Assembly: GCA_038131955.1 (NCBI GenBank)
Contig: JAYPQK010000010.1
Location: 175,495 to 239,494, forward strand
Length of the DNA stretch: 64,000 nt
Direction of reading: 5' to 3'
Source of the DNA: SHAN690 sp038131955
Lineage (GTDB): Bacteria > Bacteroidota > Bacteroidia > Flavobacteriales_G > Salibacteraceae
Shown here: positions 17,054-24,709 of the stretch, piece after piece
Layout of the letters: each line of letters starts with the position of its first letter
Numbering within the stretch: position 1 is the stretch's first letter
Position numbers and translations under genes: made by a program
Notes under the pieces: generated by a model
Databases searched by the model: none
Told to the model about the DNA's origin: nothing
What the model saw: only the letters and a program-made list of their open reading frames with translations

Positions 17054-17929
17054 ATGAAAACAGCCTATGTATTTCCCGGACAGGGAGCGCAGTTCTCAGG
17101 AATGGGAAAAGAATTGTATGAAACCAATGTCGAAGCAAAGGCCCTCTTTGAGGCAGCGAATGGCATCCTTGGATTCGACATCACCAAGATCATGTTCGAG
17201 GGCAGCGATGACGAATTGAAACAAACCAAGGTGACACAACCAGCCGTCTTCCTGCACTCTGTGATCCTCGCTTCTACGATTGCCGACTTCAAGCCTGATA
17301 TGGTAGCAGGTCATAGCTTGGGTGAGCTTTCTGCCTTGGTGGCTAACAAGACGCTGAGCTTTGAAGATGGATTGAACTTGGTCTACAAGAGGGCGATGGC
17401 AATGCAAAAAGCCTGCGAGATGAATCCTTCTACCATGGCTGCGATCCTTGGCTTGGATGATAACATCGTGGAAGAAACTTGTGCAGCGATCGACGATGTT
17501 GTCGTCGCCGCGAATTACAACTGCCCTGGACAACTCGTGATCAGTGGAAGCAATGCTGGAGTTGATGCTGCGTGTGCTGCCTTGACAGAGAAAGGCGCCA
17601 AACGTGCCTTGAAACTTCCTGTCGGAGGTGCATTCCACTCACCTTTGATGGAGCCAGCCCGCGAAGAATTGGCAGCAGCGATCGAAAGCACCCAATTCAA
17701 CAATCCGATCTGTCCGGTATATCAGAACGTCACTGCCAACGCTGTGAGTGACCCAGCAGCGATCCAGAAGAATCTAGTAGCTCAATTAACGGCGCCGGTT
17801 CGATGGACGCAGAGCGTTCAACAAATGGTAGCCGACGGAGCAACGCATTTTGTGGAGGTTGGTCCTGGAAAAGTCCTTTCGGGCTTAGTGAAGAAGATTC
17901 ACCGTGAAGCCGAGGTGTCTCAGGCTTAA
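17054..17929 (+). CDS. fabD: Malonyl-CoA:ACP transacylase
   Basis: Transfers malonyl groups from CoA to acyl carrier protein to start fatty-acid elongation. The 291-residue protein has FPGQGAQ at the N-terminus, the nucleophile serine in GHSLGE (near residue 92), and the catalytic His in GGAFHSPLM (near 196). Length and motifs are normal. It starts one base after folE, and its last four bases overlap the convergent PHP phosphatase gene. The link to pterin genes looks positional rather than functional. Confidence 0.95.
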   Translation: MKTAYVFPGQGAQFSGMGKELYETNVEAKALFEAANGILGFDITKIMFEGSDDELKQTKVTQPAVFLHSVILASTIADFKPDMVAGHSLGELSALVANKTLSFEDGLNLVYKRAMAMQKACEMNPSTMAAILGLDDNIVEETCAAIDDVVVAANYNCPGQLVISGSNAGVDAACAALTEKGAKRALKLPVGGAFHSPLMEPAREELAAAIESTQFNNPICPVYQNVTANAVSDPAAIQKNLVAQLTAPVRWTQSVQQMVADGATHFVEVGPGKVLSGLVKKIHREAEVSQA

Positions 17930-18678
17930 AGCGAGGAATTCAAAAGCTTTCCTGACGTAATCAGTTGATGCAATGCAGGTGTCCTTTGCGCCTGCTGCAT
18001 CAATCCGATGTGACGGTCGTGGTGACAATCCGATCCCAGCAGACCGATCATCTCGTGCTTGATCAGTTTCTGTGACATTTGCTTGACCTCGGGAGAGTAG
18101 TGACCGGTAACACTGTTGATGTTCAGCTGGAGGATAACCCCTTTGTAGAACATATCCTGGTACTTATCAAACTGATGATGCCAGAACCCATATCGCTCCG
18201 GGTGGGCTAGCACGGGCTTGTATCCGGCCAACTGCATCTCAAACACGATCTCAGCTACATTGGGGGGCTCACTGAGGAAGGGAAGTTCAAACAGAACATA
18301 GTTATCCCCGAACGTTAGAAGCTCCTTGTTTTTGATCTTCGGCATCAGGTCAGCGTCGAGGTAGTACTCAGCCGCGCATTCAATCTCGATCTCGATACCC
18401 GCTTCCTCCGCCGCCTTAGCGATCCGATCACGACCTGTGGTAATGATCTCAGGGGTATTGCGATAATAGTCGCTCATGACGTGAGGAGTAGTGACCACCT
18501 TCCGGTAACCCAGATCTCGCATCCCTTGTAACAAGGTCAGGGATTCTTCAATGGTCTGGGCGCCGTCATCGATACCGTTGATGAAGTGCGAATGCACATC
18601 CACCTTCAATTGACCAAGGTCGATCGGGTCGAGCACAGGCTCCTTCTTTCCGAATAGTTTCGATAATCTTCCGAACAT
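17926..18678 (-). CDS. CpsB/CapC-type PHP-domain tyrosine phosphatase
   Basis: A 250-residue metal-dependent phosphatase of the PHP fold. VDVHSHFINGIDDGA (about 25-39) carries the first metal ligands. TTPHVM, the Glu in AAEYYLD, LAHPERYGFW and LGSDCHHD carry the others, so the site appears complete. In capsule systems such enzymes dephosphorylate the tyrosine kinase that controls export. No kinase or capsule export gene is next to it here, so its substrate is open. I start it at the ATG at 18678, because an upstream ATG at 18697-18699 precedes the -7 box at 18685-18692. Confidence 0.9.
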   Translation of the reverse strand: MFGRLSKLFGKKEPVLDPIDLGQLKVDVHSHFINGIDDGAQTIEESLTLLQGMRDLGYRKVVTTPHVMSDYYRNTPEIITTGRDRIAKAAEEAGIEIEIECAAEYYLDADLMPKIKNKELLTFGDNYVLFELPFLSEPPNVAEIVFEMQLAGYKPVLAHPERYGFWHHQFDKYQDMFYKGVILQLNINSVTGHYSPEVKQMSQKLIKHEMIGLLGSDCHHDRHIGLMQQAQRTPALHQLITSGKLLNSSL

Positions 18679-18684
18679 TGCACG

Positions 18685-18692
18685 CAAAGGTA
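18685..18692 (-). promoter_or_regulatory. -7 box for the PHP phosphatase gene
   Basis: TACCTTTG on the minus strand exactly matches TAnnTTTG. Only six bases separate it from the ATG at 18678, so the transcript may be leaderless or nearly so. Confidence 0.5.
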
Positions 18693-18719
18693 TTGTCATT
18701 CATGAAGAACCTAGACCGA

Positions 18720-19514
18720 ATGAAAGGAACACTTATCATTTTTTTAGGAATCACGCTGACCCTTCTTTCTGCTTGCTCTTCACCTAGTGGTGAAAACCCC
18801 AAAGCGGAGAACATCGAGAAGAAGGAAGTAAAACAAGAGGCCCAAAAGCCAGAACAAAAGGTAGCTGAAAAGAAGTTGGCTCGCCCAAGGATTGGACAGG
18901 TCAAAGAGTTCTTCTTGGAATACGGAAAGAATAACCCTGAAACGGAGGTGCTTCTCATGACGCGGCTCGGAGACATTGAGATCCGATTGTACGAAGAGAC
19001 GCCGATCCACCGAGCCAACTTCATTTACAACATCAAGGAAGAACTTTACCACCAGACGATCTTCTATCGTGTGGTACCTAAATTCATGATCCAAGGAGGG
19101 AATTCAGACTATGACCAGACCCTCGAAAAGAGAGAGGAAGCAGGGTCATATTACATTCCTAATGAAAGCCAGCAGGAACTCATCCACAAGCGCGGAACGA
19201 TCGCCATGGCTATGAGTTATGACGACAACCCGGAATTGAAGTCGGCGCAATACAGTTACTACATCGTGATCGGCACACCGTTTAGCGACATTGGATTGGA
19301 TGCAGTGGAAAAGGAATACGAAATCACCATTCCTGAATCATCGCGTGAAGTCTATCGAACCGAAGGGGGAACGCCACACTTAGACGGTGTCCACACGGTT
19401 TTCGGTGAAGTAATAGAGGGAATGGACGTGGTGGAAGCGATCTCGAATGAGAAGAGGGATTCAGGAGACTGGCCGGTCAACGACGTGATCATTGACTACA
19501 AGGTGCTCAAGTGA
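18720..19514 (+). CDS. Lipid-anchored cyclophilin-type peptidyl-prolyl isomerase
   Basis: Catalyses proline isomerisation during folding of exported proteins. From the ATG at 18720 the protein has 264 residues, with a lipoprotein signal and lipobox LLSAC (Cys at 19), a charged Lys/Glu linker (about 25-60), then a cyclophilin domain from about residue 78 with FYRVVPKFMIQGG, GTIAMAM and VFGEVIEGMDVV. An insertion around residues 130-150 lengthens one loop. An ATG at 18702 is also possible. It probably sits in the outer or inner membrane facing the periplasm. It is divergent from the PHP phosphatase gene. Confidence 0.9.
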   Translation: MKGTLIIFLGITLTLLSACSSPSGENPKAENIEKKEVKQEAQKPEQKVAEKKLARPRIGQVKEFFLEYGKNNPETEVLLMTRLGDIEIRLYEETPIHRANFIYNIKEELYHQTIFYRVVPKFMIQGGNSDYDQTLEKREEAGSYYIPNESQQELIHKRGTIAMAMSYDDNPELKSAQYSYYIVIGTPFSDIGLDAVEKEYEITIPESSREVYRTEGGTPHLDGVHTVFGEVIEGMDVVEAISNEKRDSGDWPVNDVIIDYKVLK

Positions 19515-19658
19515 TCACTTGCACTTGAAGTGGCTACCGGTAGGAGGACGCTTGTGGTAGCCAGAGGAAGAAGCACATGATTGCGCCAAGAAACCGATCA
19601 TAGCCATGCAAATCAGCCATGCACCGACACGTTGAAATCGCTTCTTCTTCCCTCTCAT
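19515..19658 (-). CDS. Small lipoprotein, 47 residues
   Basis: A short gene seen directly in the sequence. The translation begins MRGKKKRFQR, continues with a hydrophobic stretch (WLICMAMIGFLAQ) and a lipobox-like LAQSC with Cys at 28, and ends in a mature peptide of only 20 residues, rich in Ser, Lys, His and Pro. An exact -7 box ends five bases upstream. It lies tail-to-tail with the cyclophilin gene with no spacing. The mature part is too small for an enzyme. Its function is not recognised. Confidence 0.65.
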   Translation of the reverse strand: MRGKKKRFQRVGAWLICMAMIGFLAQSCASSSGYHKRPPTGSHFKCK

Positions 19659-19662
19659 ACCT

Positions 19663-19670
19663 CAAAAATA
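19663..19670 (-). promoter_or_regulatory. -7 box for the 47-residue lipoprotein gene
   Basis: TATTTTTG on the minus strand exactly matches TAnnTTTG, with four bases between it and the ATG. Transcription would begin at or next to the start codon. Confidence 0.5.
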
Positions 19671-19682
19671 AGGCTTGAAAAA

Positions 19683-20267
19683 TTAATCACAGTTGCAGCT
19701 GGGCGAGATACGCAGCTTTGTCTCGGGCGGCAACAGGTCTTTGATCTCCAATTGGTAGCGCTCTCCCATTTGAATACCACGCAGATCAACCTCTTTGAGT
19801 TCGACCAACTCTGTCACCGTGGTTGGGAGGTAGTAGATATTATTACTCCAGAGCTCCAGATACTCCAGATGTCGCAATTCGCCGATTCGATCTGATACGT
19901 GAAAGATGACGTTGTTTCCGGCTTTCAGTCGCTTCAGTGAAGTCAGATCACCCACGCTTCCTTGCAAAGAATCCAGTTTGTTGCGAGTCAGATCGAATTC
20001 TTCGATATGGGACAGGTAGGAAAGATCGGTCGGCAGCTCGTGAATTTTATTGTGTCCAAGATCCAGTGTGACCAGGTTGGGGAAGTTCTCCAGTCCCTCA
20101 GGCCATTCTTTTAAGTGTTGGCGGCGCAACTTAAGGTGTCTCACATTCTCCGGTTCAAGCAATGCTTCATCGAGGTCTTTGTACACACCACTCTCCTGCG
20201 CCATGACCATAGCGCCATGGAACGCAAACAACCATACTATGAGCCATATTCTAGAGTCTCCGCGCAT
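19683..20267 (-). CDS. Secreted leucine-rich repeat protein
   Basis: A 194-residue protein with a signal peptide ending AMVMA before Gln, then about five leucine-rich repeats (about 40-170) of the LxxLxLxxNxIxxLP type, for example LVTLDLGHNKIHELP and LEYLELWSNNIYYLP. The C-terminus ends CNCD with two cysteines. Such repeats bind proteins; no enzyme domain is present. It starts 17 bases inside the 3' end of ribF, so it is probably co-transcribed and translationally coupled. Role unknown. Confidence 0.85.
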   Translation of the reverse strand: MRGDSRIWLIVWLFAFHGAMVMAQESGVYKDLDEALLEPENVRHLKLRRQHLKEWPEGLENFPNLVTLDLGHNKIHELPTDLSYLSHIEEFDLTRNKLDSLQGSVGDLTSLKRLKAGNNVIFHVSDRIGELRHLEYLELWSNNIYYLPTTVTELVELKEVDLRGIQMGERYQLEIKDLLPPETKLRISPSCNCD

Positions 20268-21174
20268 TCTCTTGATCGATCTTCATCTGAGCCGTGAGTT
20301 CGTCCACGTTCCCATAACGTTGTTCCGCACGCAAGTATTTCAGAAGACAAACTCGGATCTCCTGCCCGTAGATGTCGCGATCAAAATCAAAGAGGTTCAC
20401 CTCGATCGACTTATCCATCCCGTTCTCGAAGGTGGGGTTGTACCCGATGTTCATCATCCCTCGATGCATGGCGCCTTGAACTCTCACATCTACCGCATAG
20501 ACACCATTTCTCGGTATGAGCTTCGTATCATCGAGTACCTCAATATTCGCGGTAGGGAAACCGATCTCCTTACCCCTACTCTTTCCGGGAACCACATTTC
20601 CCCGAAACGAATACTTGTAACCCAGATAAGTGTTTGCAACCTCCACTTGCCCTTCCTGCAATGCCTGTCTGATCTTAGTTGAACTGACATTCACATCGTC
20701 AATATCCTTGGCAGCGATCTCGGTCACGTCAAACTCATACAGCGGTGCCATTTCCCTCAGCTGGTGAATATCCCCTTGTCTATTCCTCCCAAAGTGATGG
20801 TCGTACCCGATCACCATGTGCTTCATATGCAATCCGTGTACGAGGAGATCCCGAACATATTCAACGGCCGTGTAGCGAGAAAACTCACGAGAAAAGGGAT
20901 GAATGATCACATCATCCAAACCTGCTTGCTCGAGCAGTTCCAATTTCTCCTCTATGGTGGTGAGCAGCTCTAAACCGTGATCATCAGGAAACAGCACTTT
21001 GCGCGGGTGAGGGTGAAAGGTCAACATGACACTCCTTCGTCCTTCCTTATGCGCAAAACCGTTCAGCATATCGATGATCTTTCGATGTCCAACATGCACC
21101 CCATCGAAGGTTCCGGTGGTCAAACATGTCTCCTCACTCCGACCGTACTGATCTATCCCTTTGAATACCCGCAA
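20251..21174 (-). CDS. ribF: Bifunctional riboflavin kinase / FAD synthetase
   Basis: Phosphorylates riboflavin to FMN and adenylylates FMN to FAD. The 307-residue protein has an N-terminal nucleotidyltransferase domain with TTGTFDGVHVGHRKI (about 20-34) and GYDHHFGRNRQGD, and a C-terminal flavokinase domain with GKSRGKEIGFPTANIE and NGVYAVDV. The start is a TTG; no in-frame ATG giving a family-like N-terminus is seen upstream. A leucine-rich repeat gene overlaps its 3' end by 17 bases. Confidence 0.95.
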   Translation of the reverse strand: MRVFKGIDQYGRSEETCLTTGTFDGVHVGHRKIIDMLNGFAHKEGRRSVMLTFHPHPRKVLFPDDHGLELLTTIEEKLELLEQAGLDDVIIHPFSREFSRYTAVEYVRDLLVHGLHMKHMVIGYDHHFGRNRQGDIHQLREMAPLYEFDVTEIAAKDIDDVNVSSTKIRQALQEGQVEVANTYLGYKYSFRGNVVPGKSRGKEIGFPTANIEVLDDTKLIPRNGVYAVDVRVQGAMHRGMMNIGYNPTFENGMDKSIEVNLFDFDRDIYGQEIRVCLLKYLRAEQRYGNVDELTAQMKIDQENARRL

Positions 21175-21298
21175 TTTATTAACGCCTGTTGATTTGTTAT
21201 CTAGTTGATTTTGTGATGATTACAAACGTCATCAACCAACCCCAAATGTATGCAATTAAAAAAATGATTCTCCTCCATTTCTTACAAATTGAAATACC

Positions 21299-21306
21299 TA
21301 GATTTG
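21299..21306 (+). promoter_or_regulatory. -7 box for atpD-atpC
   Basis: TAGATTTG exactly matches TAnnTTTG and lies 52 bases before the atpD ATG, which leaves a leader of about 45 bases. It is longer than the other leaders in the window. Confidence 0.55.
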
Positions 21307-21358
21307 CACCCGTTTTAGGACGAATCGAATAAAAACGTAACTCGCTAAATCAGCATAG

Positions 21359-22873
21359 ATGGCTGTAACAAAAGGAAAAATTGCACAGGTTATCGGGCCT
21401 GTAGTAGACGTGCGATTCAGCACAGAAGAAGCCGATCTTCCAAACATCCTTGACGCACTAGAGGTGACCAAGGCAAGCGGTGAGCGTGTGGTACTTGAGT
21501 GCCAGCAGCACATCGGTGAGGACACTGTTCGCACCATCGCGATGGACTCTTCTGAAGGTCTAACTCGTGGAATGGAGGTAACCGCCACAGGTCTTCCTAT
21601 TACGATGCCAGTAGGCGACCAGATCAAGGGACGTACGTTCAACGTGATCGGTGGTGCCATCGATGGCATCAAGGAAGTGGACCAAGCAGGTGGTCGTCCG
21701 ATCCACGCTGAGTCACCTAAATTCGAAGACCTTTCTACTTCAACGGAAGTTCTTTTCACCGGTATCAAGGTGATCGACTTGATCGAGCCTTATGCAAAGG
21801 GTGGTAAGATTGGTCTCTTCGGTGGAGCGGGTGTTGGTAAGACCGTACTCATCCAGGAGTTGATCAACAACATTGCAAAGGGTTACGACGGATACTCGGT
21901 TTTCGCCGGTGTTGGTGAGCGTACCCGTGAAGGAAATGACCTTCTTCGTGAAATGCTTGAATCAGGCATTGTGAAGTACGGCGATGACTTCATGAAGTCT
22001 ATGGAAGAAGGCGGATGGGATCTATCTAAGGTAGACGACGCCTCTTTGAAAGAATCAAAAGCAACCTTCGTTTTCGGTCAGATGAACGAGCCTCCCGGAG
22101 CACGTGCACGTGTGGCCTTGACGGGTCTTACTGCTGCGGAATACTTCCGTGACGGTGATGAGGAGAGCGGAGGACGTGATATCCTTTTCTTCGTTGATAA
22201 CATCTTCCGATTCACCCAAGCGGGTTCTGAAGTATCGGCTCTTCTAGGTCGTATGCCTTCAGCGGTAGGTTATCAGCCTACGCTTGCGTCTGAAATGGGT
22301 GCGATGCAGGAACGTATTACTTCAACTAAGCGCGGTTCTATTACTTCCGTACAGGCGGTTTACGTACCTGCGGATGACTTGACTGACCCTGCTCCTGCAA
22401 CGACGTTTGCTCACTTGGATGCAACTACCGTATTGAGTCGTAAGATCGCTGAGCTTGGTATCTATCCTGCGGTTGACCCATTGGATTCAACATCTCGAAT
22501 CTTGACTCCAGACATCGTTGGTGAAGAGCACTATGCTACTGCACAACGAGTAAAGGAGATCCTTCAGCGTATGAAGGAACTTCAAGACATCATCGCGATC
22601 CTCGGTATGGATGAATTGAGCGAAGAAGATAAGTTGGTTGTGCACCGTGCACGTCGTATCCAGCGTTTCCTTTCTCAGCCATTCCACGTAGCAGAGCAGT
22701 TCACCGGTATTCCTGGTGTATTCGTTCCGATCGAGGAGACCATCAAAGGATTCAACATGATCCTTGAAGGTGAGATGGACCAGTACCCAGAAGCAGCATT
22801 CAACCTGAAAGGTAACATCGAAGATGTGATCGAAGCAGGTAACAAGATGCTTGCTGAGTCTAAAGCTGAGTAA
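21359..22873 (+). CDS. atpD: F1 ATP synthase beta subunit
   Basis: Catalytic subunit of the F1 motor. The 504-residue protein has the Walker A motif GGAGVGKT (about 158-165), the catalytic Glu in GVGERTREGNDL, Walker B with ILFFVDNIFRF, and the family signature PAVDPLDSTSR. It is paired only with atpC; the other F1Fo genes are elsewhere, as is usual in Bacteroidota. Confidence 0.98.
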   Translation: MAVTKGKIAQVIGPVVDVRFSTEEADLPNILDALEVTKASGERVVLECQQHIGEDTVRTIAMDSSEGLTRGMEVTATGLPITMPVGDQIKGRTFNVIGGAIDGIKEVDQAGGRPIHAESPKFEDLSTSTEVLFTGIKVIDLIEPYAKGGKIGLFGGAGVGKTVLIQELINNIAKGYDGYSVFAGVGERTREGNDLLREMLESGIVKYGDDFMKSMEEGGWDLSKVDDASLKESKATFVFGQMNEPPGARARVALTGLTAAEYFRDGDEESGGRDILFFVDNIFRFTQAGSEVSALLGRMPSAVGYQPTLASEMGAMQERITSTKRGSITSVQAVYVPADDLTDPAPATTFAHLDATTVLSRKIAELGIYPAVDPLDSTSRILTPDIVGEEHYATAQRVKEILQRMKELQDIIAILGMDELSEEDKLVVHRARRIQRFLSQPFHVAEQFTGIPGVFVPIEETIKGFNMILEGEMDQYPEAAFNLKGNIEDVIEAGNKMLAESKAE

Positions 22874-22875
22874 TC

Positions 22876-23109
22876 ATGACAATTGAGATCCTTTCACCGG
22901 AAAAGCAAATCTTCCAGGGAGAAGCGGACTCGATCCAGCTCCCGGGAACCAATGGTTCCTTCGGGATCCTTGAGAACCACGCACCTATCATTTCTACCCT
23001 CCAGTCGGGCGATGTCCGAATCGTGAAGGATGGAAATGAGCAACTCTTCCTTATCAAAGGCGGAGTTGTGGAAGTGCAAAAGAACAAAGTGATTGTTCTT
23101 TCTGACTAA
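22876..23109 (+). CDS. atpC: F1 ATP synthase epsilon subunit, short form
   Basis: Central-stalk subunit of F1. It begins two bases after atpD. At 77 residues it has only the N-terminal beta-sandwich (ILSPEKQIFQGEADSIQLPG, GSFGILENHAPIIS, LFLIKGGVVEV) and lacks the C-terminal helical hairpin that blocks ATP hydrolysis in many bacteria. Short epsilon subunits are known in this phylum. A strong terminator follows. Confidence 0.93.
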   Translation: MTIEILSPEKQIFQGEADSIQLPGTNGSFGILENHAPIISTLQSGDVRIVKDGNEQLFLIKGGVVEVQKNKVIVLSD

Positions 23110-23127
23110 GTCCCAACCCAAATAAAG

Positions 23128-23154
23128 AAGCCCCGAGAGATCGGGGCTTTTTTT
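23128..23154 (+). terminator. Rho-independent terminator of atpD-atpC
   Basis: The stem AAGCCCCGA / TCGGGGCTT closes a GAGA loop and is followed by a T run, 18 bases after the atpC stop. The minus strand reads only a weak T run. Confidence 0.92.
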
Positions 23155-23179
23155 ATGCTAATATATCGTGGTTCAGTGG

Positions 23180-23815
23180 TTAGAACAACCCATGCAACTC
23201 CGCGTCGATCTTGGTGATGATCTCTCCCAGATCCTCTTGGCTATCGATGAAGTTGTTGTTGTCTACATCGATGATCAGCAACTTACCCTTATCGTAAGTT
23301 GAGATCCAAGCCTCGTAGCGCTCGTTCAATCTCTTCAAGTAATCCAGACGGATCGCTTCTTCGTACTCACGACCACGATTCTGGATCTGGCTCACCAAAC
23401 GAGGCACACTCGCTCGCAAGTAGATCAATAGGTCCGGTGGCTGAACGAAGTTGTCCAGAAGGTTGAACAAAGAGAAGTAAGTTTCAAAGTCGCGGGTGGT
23501 CATCAATCCCATCGAGTGCAGGTTCGGGGCGAAGATGTACGCATCCTCATAGATCGTGCGATCCTGGATCACGTTCTTCTTTCCCTCGCGGATCTCCAAT
23601 ACTTGATTGAATCGATTGTTGAGGTAGTAGATCTGCATGTTAAACGACCAACGTTGCATCTCAGCATAAAAGTCGTTGATGTAGGGATTTCCGTCTACAT
23701 CCTCATAGTGTGTCTCCCAGCTGTAATGCTTTGCCAGCAACCCCGTAAGCGTGGTCTTACCGGATCCAATGTTTCCAGAAACTGCGATGTGAAGGTTGCC
23801 GTTCTTGTCGTCCAT
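23180..23815 (-). CDS. Deoxynucleoside kinase
   Basis: Phosphorylates deoxynucleosides for nucleotide salvage. The 211-residue protein has the P-loop GNIGSGKTT (about 14-22), the family motif DRTIYED (about 95-101), and a lid region with RLVSQIQNRGREYE. The deoxyadenosine/deoxyguanosine kinase group fits best, but the substrate cannot be read from sequence alone. A paralogue lies at 30493. It is convergent with atpC. Confidence 0.9.
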   Translation of the reverse strand: MDDKNGNLHIAVSGNIGSGKTTLTGLLAKHYSWETHYEDVDGNPYINDFYAEMQRWSFNMQIYYLNNRFNQVLEIREGKKNVIQDRTIYEDAYIFAPNLHSMGLMTTRDFETYFSLFNLLDNFVQPPDLLIYLRASVPRLVSQIQNRGREYEEAIRLDYLKRLNERYEAWISTYDKGKLLIIDVDNNNFIDSQEDLGEIITKIDAELHGLF

Positions 23816-23905
23816 ATTGAGTTGAATAATCTACGTTGCTTCCCCAAGGAGAGTCCTTGGAATGAGTGTACGAATTAAGATAAACCCGTTGAAAATAAAA
23901 AGCGC

Positions 23906-24709
23906 TCAGGGCTTGGGTTTGAAAATAAATATGCCCTTTTCCTTAGCGGTGCAGATCTGAGTGCGATTGATATCCCAAGATTGACCCAGCGGCTCCGAAA
24001 GATTCACCCATTCCTCGGATGAGTCGATCAAGTGCAAAGAATAAACCTTCTCTCCACGCTCAAAGAACAAGCGATTGTTCGCTATCCTCAGTGTTTCGAT
24101 TTCTTTAAGGGGTATCCTCTTGACGTAGTTTCCGAAGACATCGAATACATACACCCCGTGCTTCGGGTCGGTCAGGTATACCTTGTTATCCACCTCCACC
24201 AGGTCGGTCGGGTAGAACTCTACTCTCAGCAGCTGCGCGATATTCAGCGACTCCCGCTCTTTCTTGAAGAATTGATCATACCGTATCAAGCGAAAATTGA
24301 TCGGATCATACAGCCAAAAGCCATTGCTGTGCGAGGTCGCTGCCAAGCTAATCTGCTCATAGCCCTCGTTATACAAGTTGATCTCATCTCGCAACTCCGA
24401 CATTCGCGAATCCAAAAAGATCAGTCGCATCTGTTCGGCTGAGAACACCAATACTTTCATCGGATTCATGACATCGAGATGCACATCTTCTCCGATCATC
24501 TTATTGCTATACCGAGTCAGCTCCTTCCCCTTCTCGTCCAACTTCACTAGCTCACCCCGCTGAGCCACATACACATTGTTCAACTGATCGAGGTAGACTG
24601 AAGTTGCCTTGCGATCGATCTTTCCGACCATCTGCCAAGAAGCTTCCTGTCCAAAGCCGAGGATGGACAGCAAATTGATCATCAGTGATATGGCAAGAAG
24701 TCTAGTCAT
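23906..24709 (-). CDS. Exported hypothetical protein, possible beta-propeller
   Basis: A 267-residue protein with a signal peptide ending SILGFG before Gln. The body is made of short beta-strand repeats with patterns such as NNVYVAQRGELVKLD, NGFWLYDPINFRLIRYD and NKVYLTDPKHGVYVFD, which suggests a beta-propeller of the NHL/YVTN kind. I do not recognise a named family. It overlaps the GH3-type gene by eight bases and is probably translated from the same transcript. A periplasmic or surface location is likely. Confidence 0.7.
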   Translation of the reverse strand: MTRLLAISLMINLLSILGFGQEASWQMVGKIDRKATSVYLDQLNNVYVAQRGELVKLDEKGKELTRYSNKMIGEDVHLDVMNPMKVLVFSAEQMRLIFLDSRMSELRDEINLYNEGYEQISLAATSHSNGFWLYDPINFRLIRYDQFFKKERESLNIAQLLRVEFYPTDLVEVDNKVYLTDPKHGVYVFDVFGNYVKRIPLKEIETLRIANNRLFFERGEKVYSLHLIDSSEEWVNLSEPLGQSWDINRTQICTAKEKGIFIFKPKP

